Positions 7,250-14,125 of a stretch of 17,418 nucleotides of DNA are shown here, piece after piece. The notes below the pieces were generated by a model. It searched no databases. It was not told the DNA's origin and saw only the letters and a list, made by a program, of their open reading frames with translations. The position numbers were made by a program, and so were the translations under genes. Positions within the stretch are counted from its first letter, which is position 1. Every line of letters starts with the position of its first letter. Source of the stretch: Thermoguttaceae bacterium (GTDB lineage: Bacteria > Planctomycetota > Planctomycetia > Pirellulales > Thermoguttaceae); NCBI GenBank assembly GCA_017454585.1, contig JAFTCU010000195.1, positions 1-17,418 of the forward strand, in the 5' to 3' direction.

Positions 7250-7307
7250 CTCCACGAAAGCAAATGACAGAATTGGTCTGGACAAAAATCGAAAAAAACA
7301 CTATCTG

Positions 7308-7313
7308 TATAAT
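7308..7313 (+). promoter_or_regulatory. Probable -10 box of the lipoprotein gene
   Basis: TATAAT lies 39 bases before the ATG at 7353. The best -35 candidate, TGGACA at 7279-7284, is 23 bases away, which is too far, so the promoter may rely on its -10 box or an activator. Leader length would be about 33 bases. Confidence 0.4.
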
Positions 7314-7352
7314 GACGATAAATATTGATTCGATTCCCTGCGAGTTTGATTT

Positions 7353-8393
7353 ATGAGTAAAAAACTTCAATACTTGGGCATTTTAGGCCTGGCGTTCGTT
7401 CTGTTTACTTTTGGCTGTAAATCCTGTGGTAATGGCAGAGACCCCCTTCTCGGCAAAACCCGCGTCGATCCTCCGACGACTAACGCCCGAAGTGTCTATG
7501 TTGAACGTCAAAATGCGAACGAATGCGGTGTCGTACCCGGGGGACGTCCAGCCGCAACGGTCTCTCAGGAAATTCCCTCCAGTTCAGACCCGGCCGGGAT
7601 CATTCAACCCGGGGCGGGATCTGTTCAAACGGTCTATTACCCCAATGGTCTGGATTCCACGGAAGAGCCTGCTGGAGTATCTGAAAAACAAAATTCCTCC
7701 GAAAGTTCCCACCTTCGTTGGGTCAGCTCTGAAGTTCCCCAAAAGAAAGAAACGCGGGGCCCCAGCCTGAATGCTTTGATGACCAGCGAACTGACAGAAG
7801 AGGAGCTTGCCAATTACCGCTACGTGTACGATTTTAGCGTTATGCCGCCAAGGAAAGTCCCGGTCGGGCGGTCTGCCGATCAGGTTTCGCCTGAAAAACA
7901 GTCTGCGGGAAACGCTGTTCCTCAGGAAACTTCTGATCCTTATGTGCCTCACTCGCCTCAACTCGTCTCGAATAATTACGACCCGTACGCGCCGAATCGC
8001 CAGTTTGAGCGGCGAAGAGCCAAACTCTCGCAAAAAATGGCCTCTGAATTTGACGAAACGGATCCGATTTCCGAGCCGGTTCAGACGGTAAAAACAGACA
8101 CACCGAAAAACGAGCCCGTCTCCGAGGCTGCTCCGATCCTTCAGGTACAGTCTTCCTCGAGAGATTCCGGATGGCGCGTTGTGGCGTCTCCTGACCCTAC
8201 TTTTTCACGTCCAGCCGAGGCGCTTTGCAATGATTCGGCGACCGGGACTCAGATCGCTCCCGTTCAGAAGTCTGTAGGGGCGAAAATTGAAGTTCCTGAA
8301 AATCCTGCACAAAGGGTTCCCGGGAAAGTTCAGGAAAACGTGAGATCCAGCGAGGACGGTGCGCTGAATCTTTTCGATCTGCCCCGAAGGTAA
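7353..8393 (+). CDS. Putative lipoprotein of unknown function
   Basis: I do not recognise this 346-residue protein. Its N-terminus is a typical lipoprotein signal: charged MSKK, a hydrophobic segment (YLGILGLAFVLFTF) and a lipobox-like TFGC with C22 as the lipidation site. The rest is rich in Pro, Ser, Glu and Gln with no obvious fold, so it is probably largely disordered and exposed in the periplasm. A slightly more ordered stretch spans about 150-240 (including NYRYVYDF and QFERRRAKLSQKM). The start ATG at 7353-7355 has only a weak GAG upstream, and the protein would lose its signal with any later start. It is divergent from thpR and followed after 106 bp by the DUF6807 gene, which has its own promoter. 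Codon use resembles the neighbours. Function cannot be inferred from context. Confidence 0.8.
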   Translation: MSKKLQYLGILGLAFVLFTFGCKSCGNGRDPLLGKTRVDPPTTNARSVYVERQNANECGVVPGGRPAATVSQEIPSSSDPAGIIQPGAGSVQTVYYPNGLDSTEEPAGVSEKQNSSESSHLRWVSSEVPQKKETRGPSLNALMTSELTEEELANYRYVYDFSVMPPRKVPVGRSADQVSPEKQSAGNAVPQETSDPYVPHSPQLVSNNYDPYAPNRQFERRRAKLSQKMASEFDETDPISEPVQTVKTDTPKNEPVSEAAPILQVQSSSRDSGWRVVASPDPTFSRPAEALCNDSATGTQIAPVQKSVGAKIEVPENPAQRVPGKVQENVRSSEDGALNLFDLPRR

Positions 8394-8395
8394 AA

Positions 8396-8415
8396 ACCCG
8401 GGAAAATTTTCGGGT
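8396..8415 (+). terminator. Possible weak stem-loop after the lipoprotein gene
   Basis: ACCCG (8396-8400) and CGGGT (8411-8415) flank GGAAAATTTT just after the stop codon. There is no T-run behind it, so it is at best a weak or factor-assisted terminator. Confidence 0.25.
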
Positions 8416-8421
8416 ACCCGC

Positions 8422-8450
8422 TTGACTTTTCATTAATAAAGAGGTATGAT
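8422..8450 (+). promoter_or_regulatory. Sigma-70-like promoter of the DUF6807-ASKHA operon
   Basis: TTGACT (8422-8427), a 17-base spacer and TATGAT (8445-8450) match the sigma-70 consensus well. Transcription would begin near 8457, giving a leader of about 43 bases before the ATG at 8500, with AAGG 7 bases ahead of the start. Confidence 0.7.
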
Positions 8451-8499
8451 GGTGGAAATTGATTTTTCCCATTTCATCCCTTTTTATTAAGGTCAAGCC

Positions 8500-9453
8500 A
8501 TGCGCCAATTTCTTTTTGTTTCGTCATTCCTCGCTTTATCCCTTTTTTCGCTGGTTTCTGTTCTTTCAGCCGCGAATGTTCAGTTTGAAGACTCCGGCGC
8601 CTCGGTGAAGATCCTCATCGACGGCAAGCACTTCACCACCTACCAGTACACTTACGGCGTGAAGCCGATTTTCTGGCCGGTACTTTCCATGGACGGAAAG
8701 GGACTGACACGCGATTACCCGATGAAGGACCCGAAACCGAGTCAGTTCCCGTTCGACTCTTACGACCACATCCACCAGCGCTCCGTCTGGTTTACACACG
8801 GGGACGTGAACGGCATCGACTTCTGGTCCGAGTGGCCCGGGAAGAACTGCGGCGTCATTCTTCAGACCGAATTCCTCAAAAAAGAGGCTCCGACGTTCGT
8901 GACGCGGAACCTCTGGATGCAACGGCCGGACCGGATCATTCTGACCGACGAGCGGACCTTCACATTCGGTGGTGACGCGCACGGGAACTGGATCGATCTG
9001 GAGATCAAACTGATCGCGACCCACGGTGACGTGAAGTTTGGAGACACGAAAGAGGGCACGATGGGCGTTCGCGTCCCGGGCGTGCTGGAAGTTCAGAAAA
9101 AACAGGGCGGAAAAATCATCAATGCGGAAGGCCTGACCGACGACGCTGCGTGGGGCAAACGCTCCGCCTGGGTCGATTACTCGGGAGTGATCGACGGTAA
9201 AAACTACGGGATCGCCATGATGAACCACCCGACCAGCGAGCGTTTTCCGACGTACTGGCACGTGCGCACCTACGGTCTTTTTGCTGCCAACCCGTTCGGA
9301 GTACATGACTTCACCGGCGACGCGAATCAGGACGGTTCACTGACTCTCAAAAACGGTGAAAGCGTAACGTTTAAATACAGGCTTTACTTCCACTCCGGAA
9401 ACACTGACGAGGCTGAAGTCCAAAAGAACTACGACGATTATTCCAAAAACTGA
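8500..9453 (+). CDS. Secreted PmoA-like (DUF6807) family protein
   Basis: Exported 317-residue protein. A Sec signal peptide spans about residues 1-24 (VLSA|AN or LSAA|N). The mature part carries the hallmarks of the family named PmoA/DUF6807 in databases: DHIHQRSVWFTHGDVNG (89-105), and near 240-268 the segment MNHPTSERFPTYWHVR followed by TYGLFAANPFG. The family name refers to a supposed methane oxygenase, but these proteins are not the membrane PmoA subunit of particulate methane monooxygenase. They are predicted beta-rich proteins, common in planctomycetes near sugar oxidoreductases, and their biochemical role is not established as far as I know. Conserved His and Trp residues suggest a carbohydrate-binding or catalytic cleft. 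The start is set by the signal peptide and an AAGG ribosome binding site. The next gene begins 13 bases downstream, so the two are likely co-transcribed. Confidence 0.9.
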   Translation: MRQFLFVSSFLALSLFSLVSVLSAANVQFEDSGASVKILIDGKHFTTYQYTYGVKPIFWPVLSMDGKGLTRDYPMKDPKPSQFPFDSYDHIHQRSVWFTHGDVNGIDFWSEWPGKNCGVILQTEFLKKEAPTFVTRNLWMQRPDRIILTDERTFTFGGDAHGNWIDLEIKLIATHGDVKFGDTKEGTMGVRVPGVLEVQKKQGGKIINAEGLTDDAAWGKRSAWVDYSGVIDGKNYGIAMMNHPTSERFPTYWHVRTYGLFAANPFGVHDFTGDANQDGSLTLKNGESVTFKYRLYFHSGNTDEAEVQKNYDDYSKN

Positions 9454-9466
9454 TCCGACGGACGAA

Positions 9467-11074
9467 ATGGCCCAGGTAAGACTCCATTTTCCCAATCAGC
9501 GACAAACGGTTGAAGCCCCGGAAAACGCGAGGCTTGCCGATGTGATACGCACGCATTTTCCTGCACTCTGCGCTATGCCGTGTGGGGGCCGGGGACTGTG
9601 TGGAAAGTGCACGGTTCGGCTTGGAGACGGGCATACTGTTCTCGCGTGCCAGACGCAGGTTGAGCCGGAAATGCGCGTTTTTCTGGACGCCGCCCCGGAA
9701 CGGGAGTCGGTCCCCGTTCTGACGTGCTTCCCCAGCGAGTTTCTGGAAGAGTTGCTCCCCGATCCTGGTATGGAGTCCGCCTTCACGGCCGCGTTTGATC
9801 TTGGAACCACGACTTTGGCCGCCGTTCTTGTTCAAGGTGGAAAGATCGTCGCTCGTACATTTCGGACAAATCCCCAGCGGGCGTTCGGTGCGGACGTCAT
9901 TTCAAGGATACAATACGCAGCCGAGGCGCCGGACCACCCTAGCGTACTTCAGAAACGTCTCCTGAACGCCGTCCGCGAAATGACCATGGAGCTGATCACT
10001 GGCGGGAAAACCAGCCAAACGCTCTGTTCCGGGGCCGAGAAAATCACCGAATTGTCCCGGATCAGGCGCGTCGTTTTTTCCGGGAACACGACCATGGAAG
10101 AAACGACACTGGGGCTTGACCTCCAGACCCTTGCGGCCTTTCCGTTCCGTTCGGCCCCTGAACTTCAGACCGATTACACCGCCGGAGACCCAATCTGGAA
10201 CAGCGGTTTGAACTTTTTGAAGCCCGAAACGGAAGTGCGTGTTTTCCCGGTCATCGGCCCGTTCGTCGGCGGCGACATTACTGCTGGGCTTTTGGTCACC
10301 AATTCCCCTGAAAAGCCTGCATTTCTCATCGACCTGGGAACCAATGGTGAGATGGTCCTCGAAACCCCTTCAGGCAGAATCGCCTGTGCGACCGCCGCGG
10401 GGCCCTGCTTCGAAGGATCTGAAATCTCGTGTGGAATGTGCGCGGAACCCGGGGCCATTTGCAGTGTTCGGAATGAGAACGGGCAAGTCCGTATCGAGAC
10501 GGTTTGGGACGCGCCGATTCACGGGATCTGCGGATCCGGTCTGGTAGAACTCACGACCCAGCTTTTATGTCAGGGGCTTTTGACTCCCGACGGTCGTCTT
10601 CTTGAACCCGAGGAAATCCCCTCGGCGGCTCCAAACGCTTCACAGGCGTGGGCGAGGCGGATCCAATACGAAAACGGCGAGTTGGGTTTCCGTTTGGCCG
10701 GTTCTTTCCGCGTCACCCAGGCCGATCTGCGTAAGATACAGCTTGCAGTCGGTGCGATTCGGACGGGTGTACAAATGCTTCTGAAGCGCCACGGTGTTTT
10801 ACTTTCCGAAGTGGTTCGTTTCCGGATCGCCGGGGGGTTTGGCCGAAACATCCAACCCGCCTGCGCCCAAAGGTTGGGCCTGGTTCCGGCAGAACTTCCT
10901 CTGGATCGGGTCGAATTCATCGGTAACTCCTCCCTGGCCGGCGCGGTTCAGGCAGCGGTTTCTACAGAACGGTGGACACTCGCGAAAACCTTGTCGCGGG
11001 ACACACAATGCATCGACCTTTCGCTGGAAAAAGACTTTTCGGACACCTTTATGGATTCGATGTTCTGGCCATGA
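9467..11074 (+). CDS. Ferredoxin-ASKHA protein, RACo-like (DUF4445)
   Basis: Cytoplasmic 535-residue protein resembling RACo, the ATP-dependent reductive activator of corrinoid proteins. An N-terminal plant-type [2Fe-2S] domain has the ligand pattern C39-x5-C45-x2-C48-x12-C61. A linker follows, then an actin-like ATPase (ASKHA) module: the phosphate loop DLGTTT at 111-116, a second DLGTNGEM further on, then GICGSGL and RIAGGFGRN near the C-terminus. In characterised systems RACo uses ATP hydrolysis and low-potential electrons to return inactive cob(II)alamin to Co(I). That role here is inferred from the family; no corrinoid protein, methyltransferase or B12 gene is visible in the window. It sits 13 bp after the DUF6807 gene with only a weak ribosome binding site, so translation may be coupled. 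The C-terminus ends near a CCCCTTAAGGGG palindrome that lacks a T-run. Confidence 0.9.
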   Translation: MAQVRLHFPNQRQTVEAPENARLADVIRTHFPALCAMPCGGRGLCGKCTVRLGDGHTVLACQTQVEPEMRVFLDAAPERESVPVLTCFPSEFLEELLPDPGMESAFTAAFDLGTTTLAAVLVQGGKIVARTFRTNPQRAFGADVISRIQYAAEAPDHPSVLQKRLLNAVREMTMELITGGKTSQTLCSGAEKITELSRIRRVVFSGNTTMEETTLGLDLQTLAAFPFRSAPELQTDYTAGDPIWNSGLNFLKPETEVRVFPVIGPFVGGDITAGLLVTNSPEKPAFLIDLGTNGEMVLETPSGRIACATAAGPCFEGSEISCGMCAEPGAICSVRNENGQVRIETVWDAPIHGICGSGLVELTTQLLCQGLLTPDGRLLEPEEIPSAAPNASQAWARRIQYENGELGFRLAGSFRVTQADLRKIQLAVGAIRTGVQMLLKRHGVLLSEVVRFRIAGGFGRNIQPACAQRLGLVPAELPLDRVEFIGNSSLAGAVQAAVSTERWTLAKTLSRDTQCIDLSLEKDFSDTFMDSMFWP

Positions 11075-11075
11075 A

Positions 11076-11087
11076 CCCCTTAAGGGG
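11076..11087 (+). other. 12-bp palindrome just after the ASKHA stop codon
   Basis: CCCCTTAAGGGG lies one base after the TGA. It is a perfect palindrome but has no T-run, so it is not a classical terminator. The rest of 11088-11131 shows nothing I can identify. Confidence 0.35.
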
Positions 11088-11131
11088 ACAACACTTCCAG
11101 CGTCGTCAAATGCGAGGGAATAAAGAAGTAC

Positions 11132-11214
11132 GGAACAAAGAATTACGCGCCTGCGCAAGAAGGTTTAGGCCGATTAAAACGCCTAATTCCGGCCTTTGTC
11201 CTGCATTACCGCCT
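11132..11214 (-). repeat. Palindromic intergenic element, copy 1
   Basis: This stretch aligns with the element at 16724-16822, sharing GAATTACGCGCC (11140-11151), GGCCGATT (11168-11175), TAATTCCGGCCT (11184-11195) and CATTACCGCCT (11204-11214). It can fold on itself: GGAACAAAG (11132-11140) pairs with CTTTGTCC (11194-11201), and AATTA-n-GCG (11141-11149) with CGC-n-TAATT (11180-11188). The outer arm seen in copy 2 is degraded on the left side here. In minus-strand orientation it starts 47 bases after the recQ stop codon. Confidence 0.65.
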
Positions 11215-11261
11215 GCCACACTGCCCCCGCAAATGCGAATCTAGGATATTTTCACTCAACA

Positions 11262-14090
11262 CTAAAACTGATTCAATCTCGAAAAAATCATCACCTCCAG
11301 CATATTCACAGCCGGTGGGTTGGATTGGTCGTTTAAATCGTCGAAATTTCCATTTTGGCTCATTCCCTCGGCAAGTGTTTTGCGAAGTTGCTGCCAGCGT
11401 TCGGGCGTGAAGATCCACTGGCGGCGGACGATCACCCCCTCCTCCATCGCGTGGAGCACGTCTTCCAGTATCTCCGATTTGCGCATATTTCGGATCACGG
11501 CGCACTCGTCGAGCGAGAAATTCCTCTCCAAAAGCTGGATCGTCCAGAAAAAACCCGGCTTTCGGTCAATTTCTTCAGCCGAAAGCGGCGTTCGGACAGA
11601 CTGCACGGTCTGTGCGGCCTGAACGGGTGCAATCGCAGGAGCCGACGCAGGCGTTTCCGGCCTCATGGGTTGGGGCTCCTGCCTCGGCGGGTTTGCCGGG
11701 GACGACCGATCCTGTGAAATCACTCCGAGGCGGTAAAGGATCTGCGGCGAAAACGGTGGAATCTTTTCCAGTGGGCGCGTGCCGCGCATGACCTCCCGCC
11801 CAAGATCCGTCAAAACGAGCACCGGAACCTGAAACTGACCGGAACCCGCCTTTTCCTGACGGATCAGGCCGCAGTTCATCAACGCCTCGATCATCGGGAC
11901 GACGTCTTTTTGTTTGTAGCACTGAAGTTTCCCGTAAGTCGTGATCGTGTTCAATTTCAGCTCGGTAATTCGCGATGAATTCGACCCGCAAAGGACCTGG
12001 GCGAGCAGCGTCTTGCCGCAGGAAAACCGGCGTTCGATCGTGATACGCGCCAGGCCGCTCAGAATGATACGAACCAGTTCTGTAAGCTGGGGCGTGACCG
12101 TCGGACCGGAAGGGGAAACCGGGGCCGGAACGGGAACTGGAGGCGCAGAAGCAGGAGCCGGTTCAGGGCTCGGTTCCGGGTTGGATTTTTCGGGCTGATG
12201 GATCCCACGCGCTGCGCAGGAGTCGCAATGGCCGCAGTTACCGGAGTTTTTCTCGCCGAAGTAGCGCAGGATCTGCGCCTGGCGGCATTTCGACGTCATT
12301 GCGAATTGGCAAACCGCGTCGAGGCGTTCATACTCGGCTGCCTTGCGTTTCTCGTGAAGCTCGAAATCGATTTTCAGGTCACTGAATTTCGGGAAACGCG
12401 GGCGGTAATTCCCCGAGTTCGACTCGTCCTCCGGATTCATTGGGATCATGCGGATCGCCCGACCGCGGAACGGGGGAATGTACGTGAAGAAGGCGTGCCG
12501 GTTCAGCTCGCGCAGGGCGGTGGTGATGGATGTCGTTTTCAGGCCGGTCTTTTGTTCGAAGTCCTCGATCGTGCAGTAAACCATTTCGTCGAAGCGGCCG
12601 TCCACGATTTCCAGCGCAGCATCCCAGACTTTCCGCCTTGTTTTCGCGTTCGGGCTGATAAAATTCCCGGCCTGTTCCCAGGAAGCGTCGATTCGGAGGG
12701 AAATGTAATTTTCGGAAGCGTCCAGCCGTTCCAGAACGCCGGCCGACTCGAGGAGCCGTTCGCTTGCGCCGATCGCGTCCGCACCGCCGGAGGTAATTCC
12801 CAGATCTTCGCGGATTTCCAGTTGGGTCTTTTCGATCACCCGATCCCCTTGGGCGCAGAGGTACGTATAGACCATTTGCACCACGTCCCGGGACGGGTAC
12901 GCGCTTTCGATGAAAAACTCATGCGTCCGGCGGTCGCTGTAATTGAAAAGGAGCAGGCAGTGCGACGGTTTTCCGTCCCGACCCGCGCGGCCCGCTTCCT
13001 GGTAGTAGCCCTCCAAAGAGCCCGGCATATTGTAGTGGATGACGAAACGGACGTCCGCTTTATCGACACCCATCCCGAAGGCAGTGGTCGCCACGACGAT
13101 GTCGGCCTTGCGGTTCGGGCGCAGAAGTTTCGGCGCATTGGGCAGATCGTCGGGCGATTTTCCCCTTCCGTGCGCGATCAAATATTCTTCACCGGCTTCC
13201 CCCGCCTCACTTTCGTCAAAACGGGTAGTGACGACCGGCGCGGGTGTACCTTTTTTCCCGCTCATGAATTCTTCCTGAACCGCCTTGCGGTCGGCGGGGT
13301 TCATTCCCGCGTGGTACGCCACTGCCCGGCGATTCGTGAACTCATTAATGAATTCCGCCACCTCATCGGTTCGTTTTCGGCTGGATGTGTACACGATGCC
13401 CGAACCGGGATGAGTATTCAAAAATTCAATGAGCAGGTCTTTTTTATTCTGCTCGCCACCTGCCTGCTCCACCTCGAAAAAGAGGTTGGACCGGGCAAAA
13501 CCGCGAATGAAGACCGCAGGGTCGTTCAGGGCCAAAAGCTCGATGATGTCGCGCCGTACCACGTCGGTGGCGGTGGCGGTCAGCGCGACGGTCGGTGGGT
13601 TCCCGATGATGGCACGGAACTTTCCGAGTTTCGCGTAGTCGGGGCGGAAATCGTGGCCCCACTGACTCACGCAGTGCGCCTCATCGATCGCCAGGAGCGA
13701 AATATTCGTCCTTTTTGCCGCCGCGACGAAGCGGGAAGACCGAAACCGCTCGGGCACGACGTACATCAGGCGGAACTCCCCGGCCTCCATGCGGGCCATG
13801 CGGTCGCTCTGCTCCTCGGGCGAAAGCGTCCCATTAATAAAGGAAACCGGGATCCCAAGGGCCCTGAGCGAATCGACCTGATCCTTCATCAGTGCGATCA
13901 GCGGCGAAACGACGAGCGTCACGCCCGGAAGCACAAGCGCGGGAAGCTGGTAGCACAAACTTTTCCCCCCGCCCGTGGGCATGACGCAGAGCGTATCGCG
14001 CCCCTCCAGCACGGTGCGTATGATCTCCTCCTGGCCGGGCCGGAAGCCCGTGAGGCGGAAACGTTCGAGGAATGGCGCGAGGTCTAGCAT
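11262..14090 (-). CDS. recQ: RecQ-family ATP-dependent DNA helicase
   Basis: 3'-to-5' DNA helicase for recombination and fork repair. The 942 residues exceed the roughly 600 of Escherichia coli RecQ. Seen in order: Walker A PTGGGKS (38-44), DEAH (136-139) with the RecQ aromatic-rich loop CVSQWGHDFRPDY (140-152), TATAT (171-175), then the second RecA lobe with motif VI QEAGRAGRDG (364-373). A zinc site follows (CQFAMTSKCRQ and later CGHCDSC). After a proline-rich linker comes a winged-helix RQC domain (ITIERRFSCGKTLLAQVL onwards), a second low-complexity linker and a C-terminal helical module resembling the RecQ helix-turn-helix domain. Two oddities are an insertion of about 50 acidic, loop-like residues in lobe 2 (about 279-329) and the long C-terminal extension. 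ATG at 14088-14090 has no ribosome binding site; heptamer repeats abut it. It may be co-transcribed with the upstream hexosaminidase-like gene, 35 bp away. Confidence 0.96.
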   Translation of the reverse strand: MLDLAPFLERFRLTGFRPGQEEIIRTVLEGRDTLCVMPTGGGKSLCYQLPALVLPGVTLVVSPLIALMKDQVDSLRALGIPVSFINGTLSPEEQSDRMARMEAGEFRLMYVVPERFRSSRFVAAAKRTNISLLAIDEAHCVSQWGHDFRPDYAKLGKFRAIIGNPPTVALTATATDVVRRDIIELLALNDPAVFIRGFARSNLFFEVEQAGGEQNKKDLLIEFLNTHPGSGIVYTSSRKRTDEVAEFINEFTNRRAVAYHAGMNPADRKAVQEEFMSGKKGTPAPVVTTRFDESEAGEAGEEYLIAHGRGKSPDDLPNAPKLLRPNRKADIVVATTAFGMGVDKADVRFVIHYNMPGSLEGYYQEAGRAGRDGKPSHCLLLFNYSDRRTHEFFIESAYPSRDVVQMVYTYLCAQGDRVIEKTQLEIREDLGITSGGADAIGASERLLESAGVLERLDASENYISLRIDASWEQAGNFISPNAKTRRKVWDAALEIVDGRFDEMVYCTIEDFEQKTGLKTTSITTALRELNRHAFFTYIPPFRGRAIRMIPMNPEDESNSGNYRPRFPKFSDLKIDFELHEKRKAAEYERLDAVCQFAMTSKCRQAQILRYFGEKNSGNCGHCDSCAARGIHQPEKSNPEPSPEPAPASAPPVPVPAPVSPSGPTVTPQLTELVRIILSGLARITIERRFSCGKTLLAQVLCGSNSSRITELKLNTITTYGKLQCYKQKDVVPMIEALMNCGLIRQEKAGSGQFQVPVLVLTDLGREVMRGTRPLEKIPPFSPQILYRLGVISQDRSSPANPPRQEPQPMRPETPASAPAIAPVQAAQTVQSVRTPLSAEEIDRKPGFFWTIQLLERNFSLDECAVIRNMRKSEILEDVLHAMEEGVIVRRQWIFTPERWQQLRKTLAEGMSQNGNFDDLNDQSNPPAVNMLEVMIFSRLNQF

Positions 14091-14118
14091 GAGTCAGGAG
14101 TTTGGAGTGAGGAGTTAG
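14091..14118 (+). repeat. Degenerate GAGTTAG heptamer array between recQ and GH gene
   Basis: Four tandem heptamers, GAGTCAG, GAGTTTG, GAGTGAG and GAGTTAG, fill most of the 35-bp spacer. They match the pattern GAGTnnG and the unit of the arrays at 975-994 and 1066-1085. The array directly abuts the recQ start codon and takes the place where a ribosome binding site would be expected. Confidence 0.8.
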
Positions 14119-14125
14119 GGGGTTA

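Noticed and set aside
8566..9306. 246-codon minus-strand open frame opposite the DUF6807 gene
   Set aside because: Antisense shadow; the plus frame has a signal peptide, promoter and family motifs.
8500..9453. Particulate methane monooxygenase subunit
   Set aside because: The database name PmoA is misleading: this protein is soluble, has a cleavable signal peptide and no membrane helices, and lacks pmoB/pmoC neighbours.
12198..14087. 629-codon open frame on the plus strand opposite recQ
   Set aside because: It mirrors recQ codon bias in GC-rich DNA, has no recognisable domain or ribosome binding site, and the opposite frame encodes an unmistakable RecQ.
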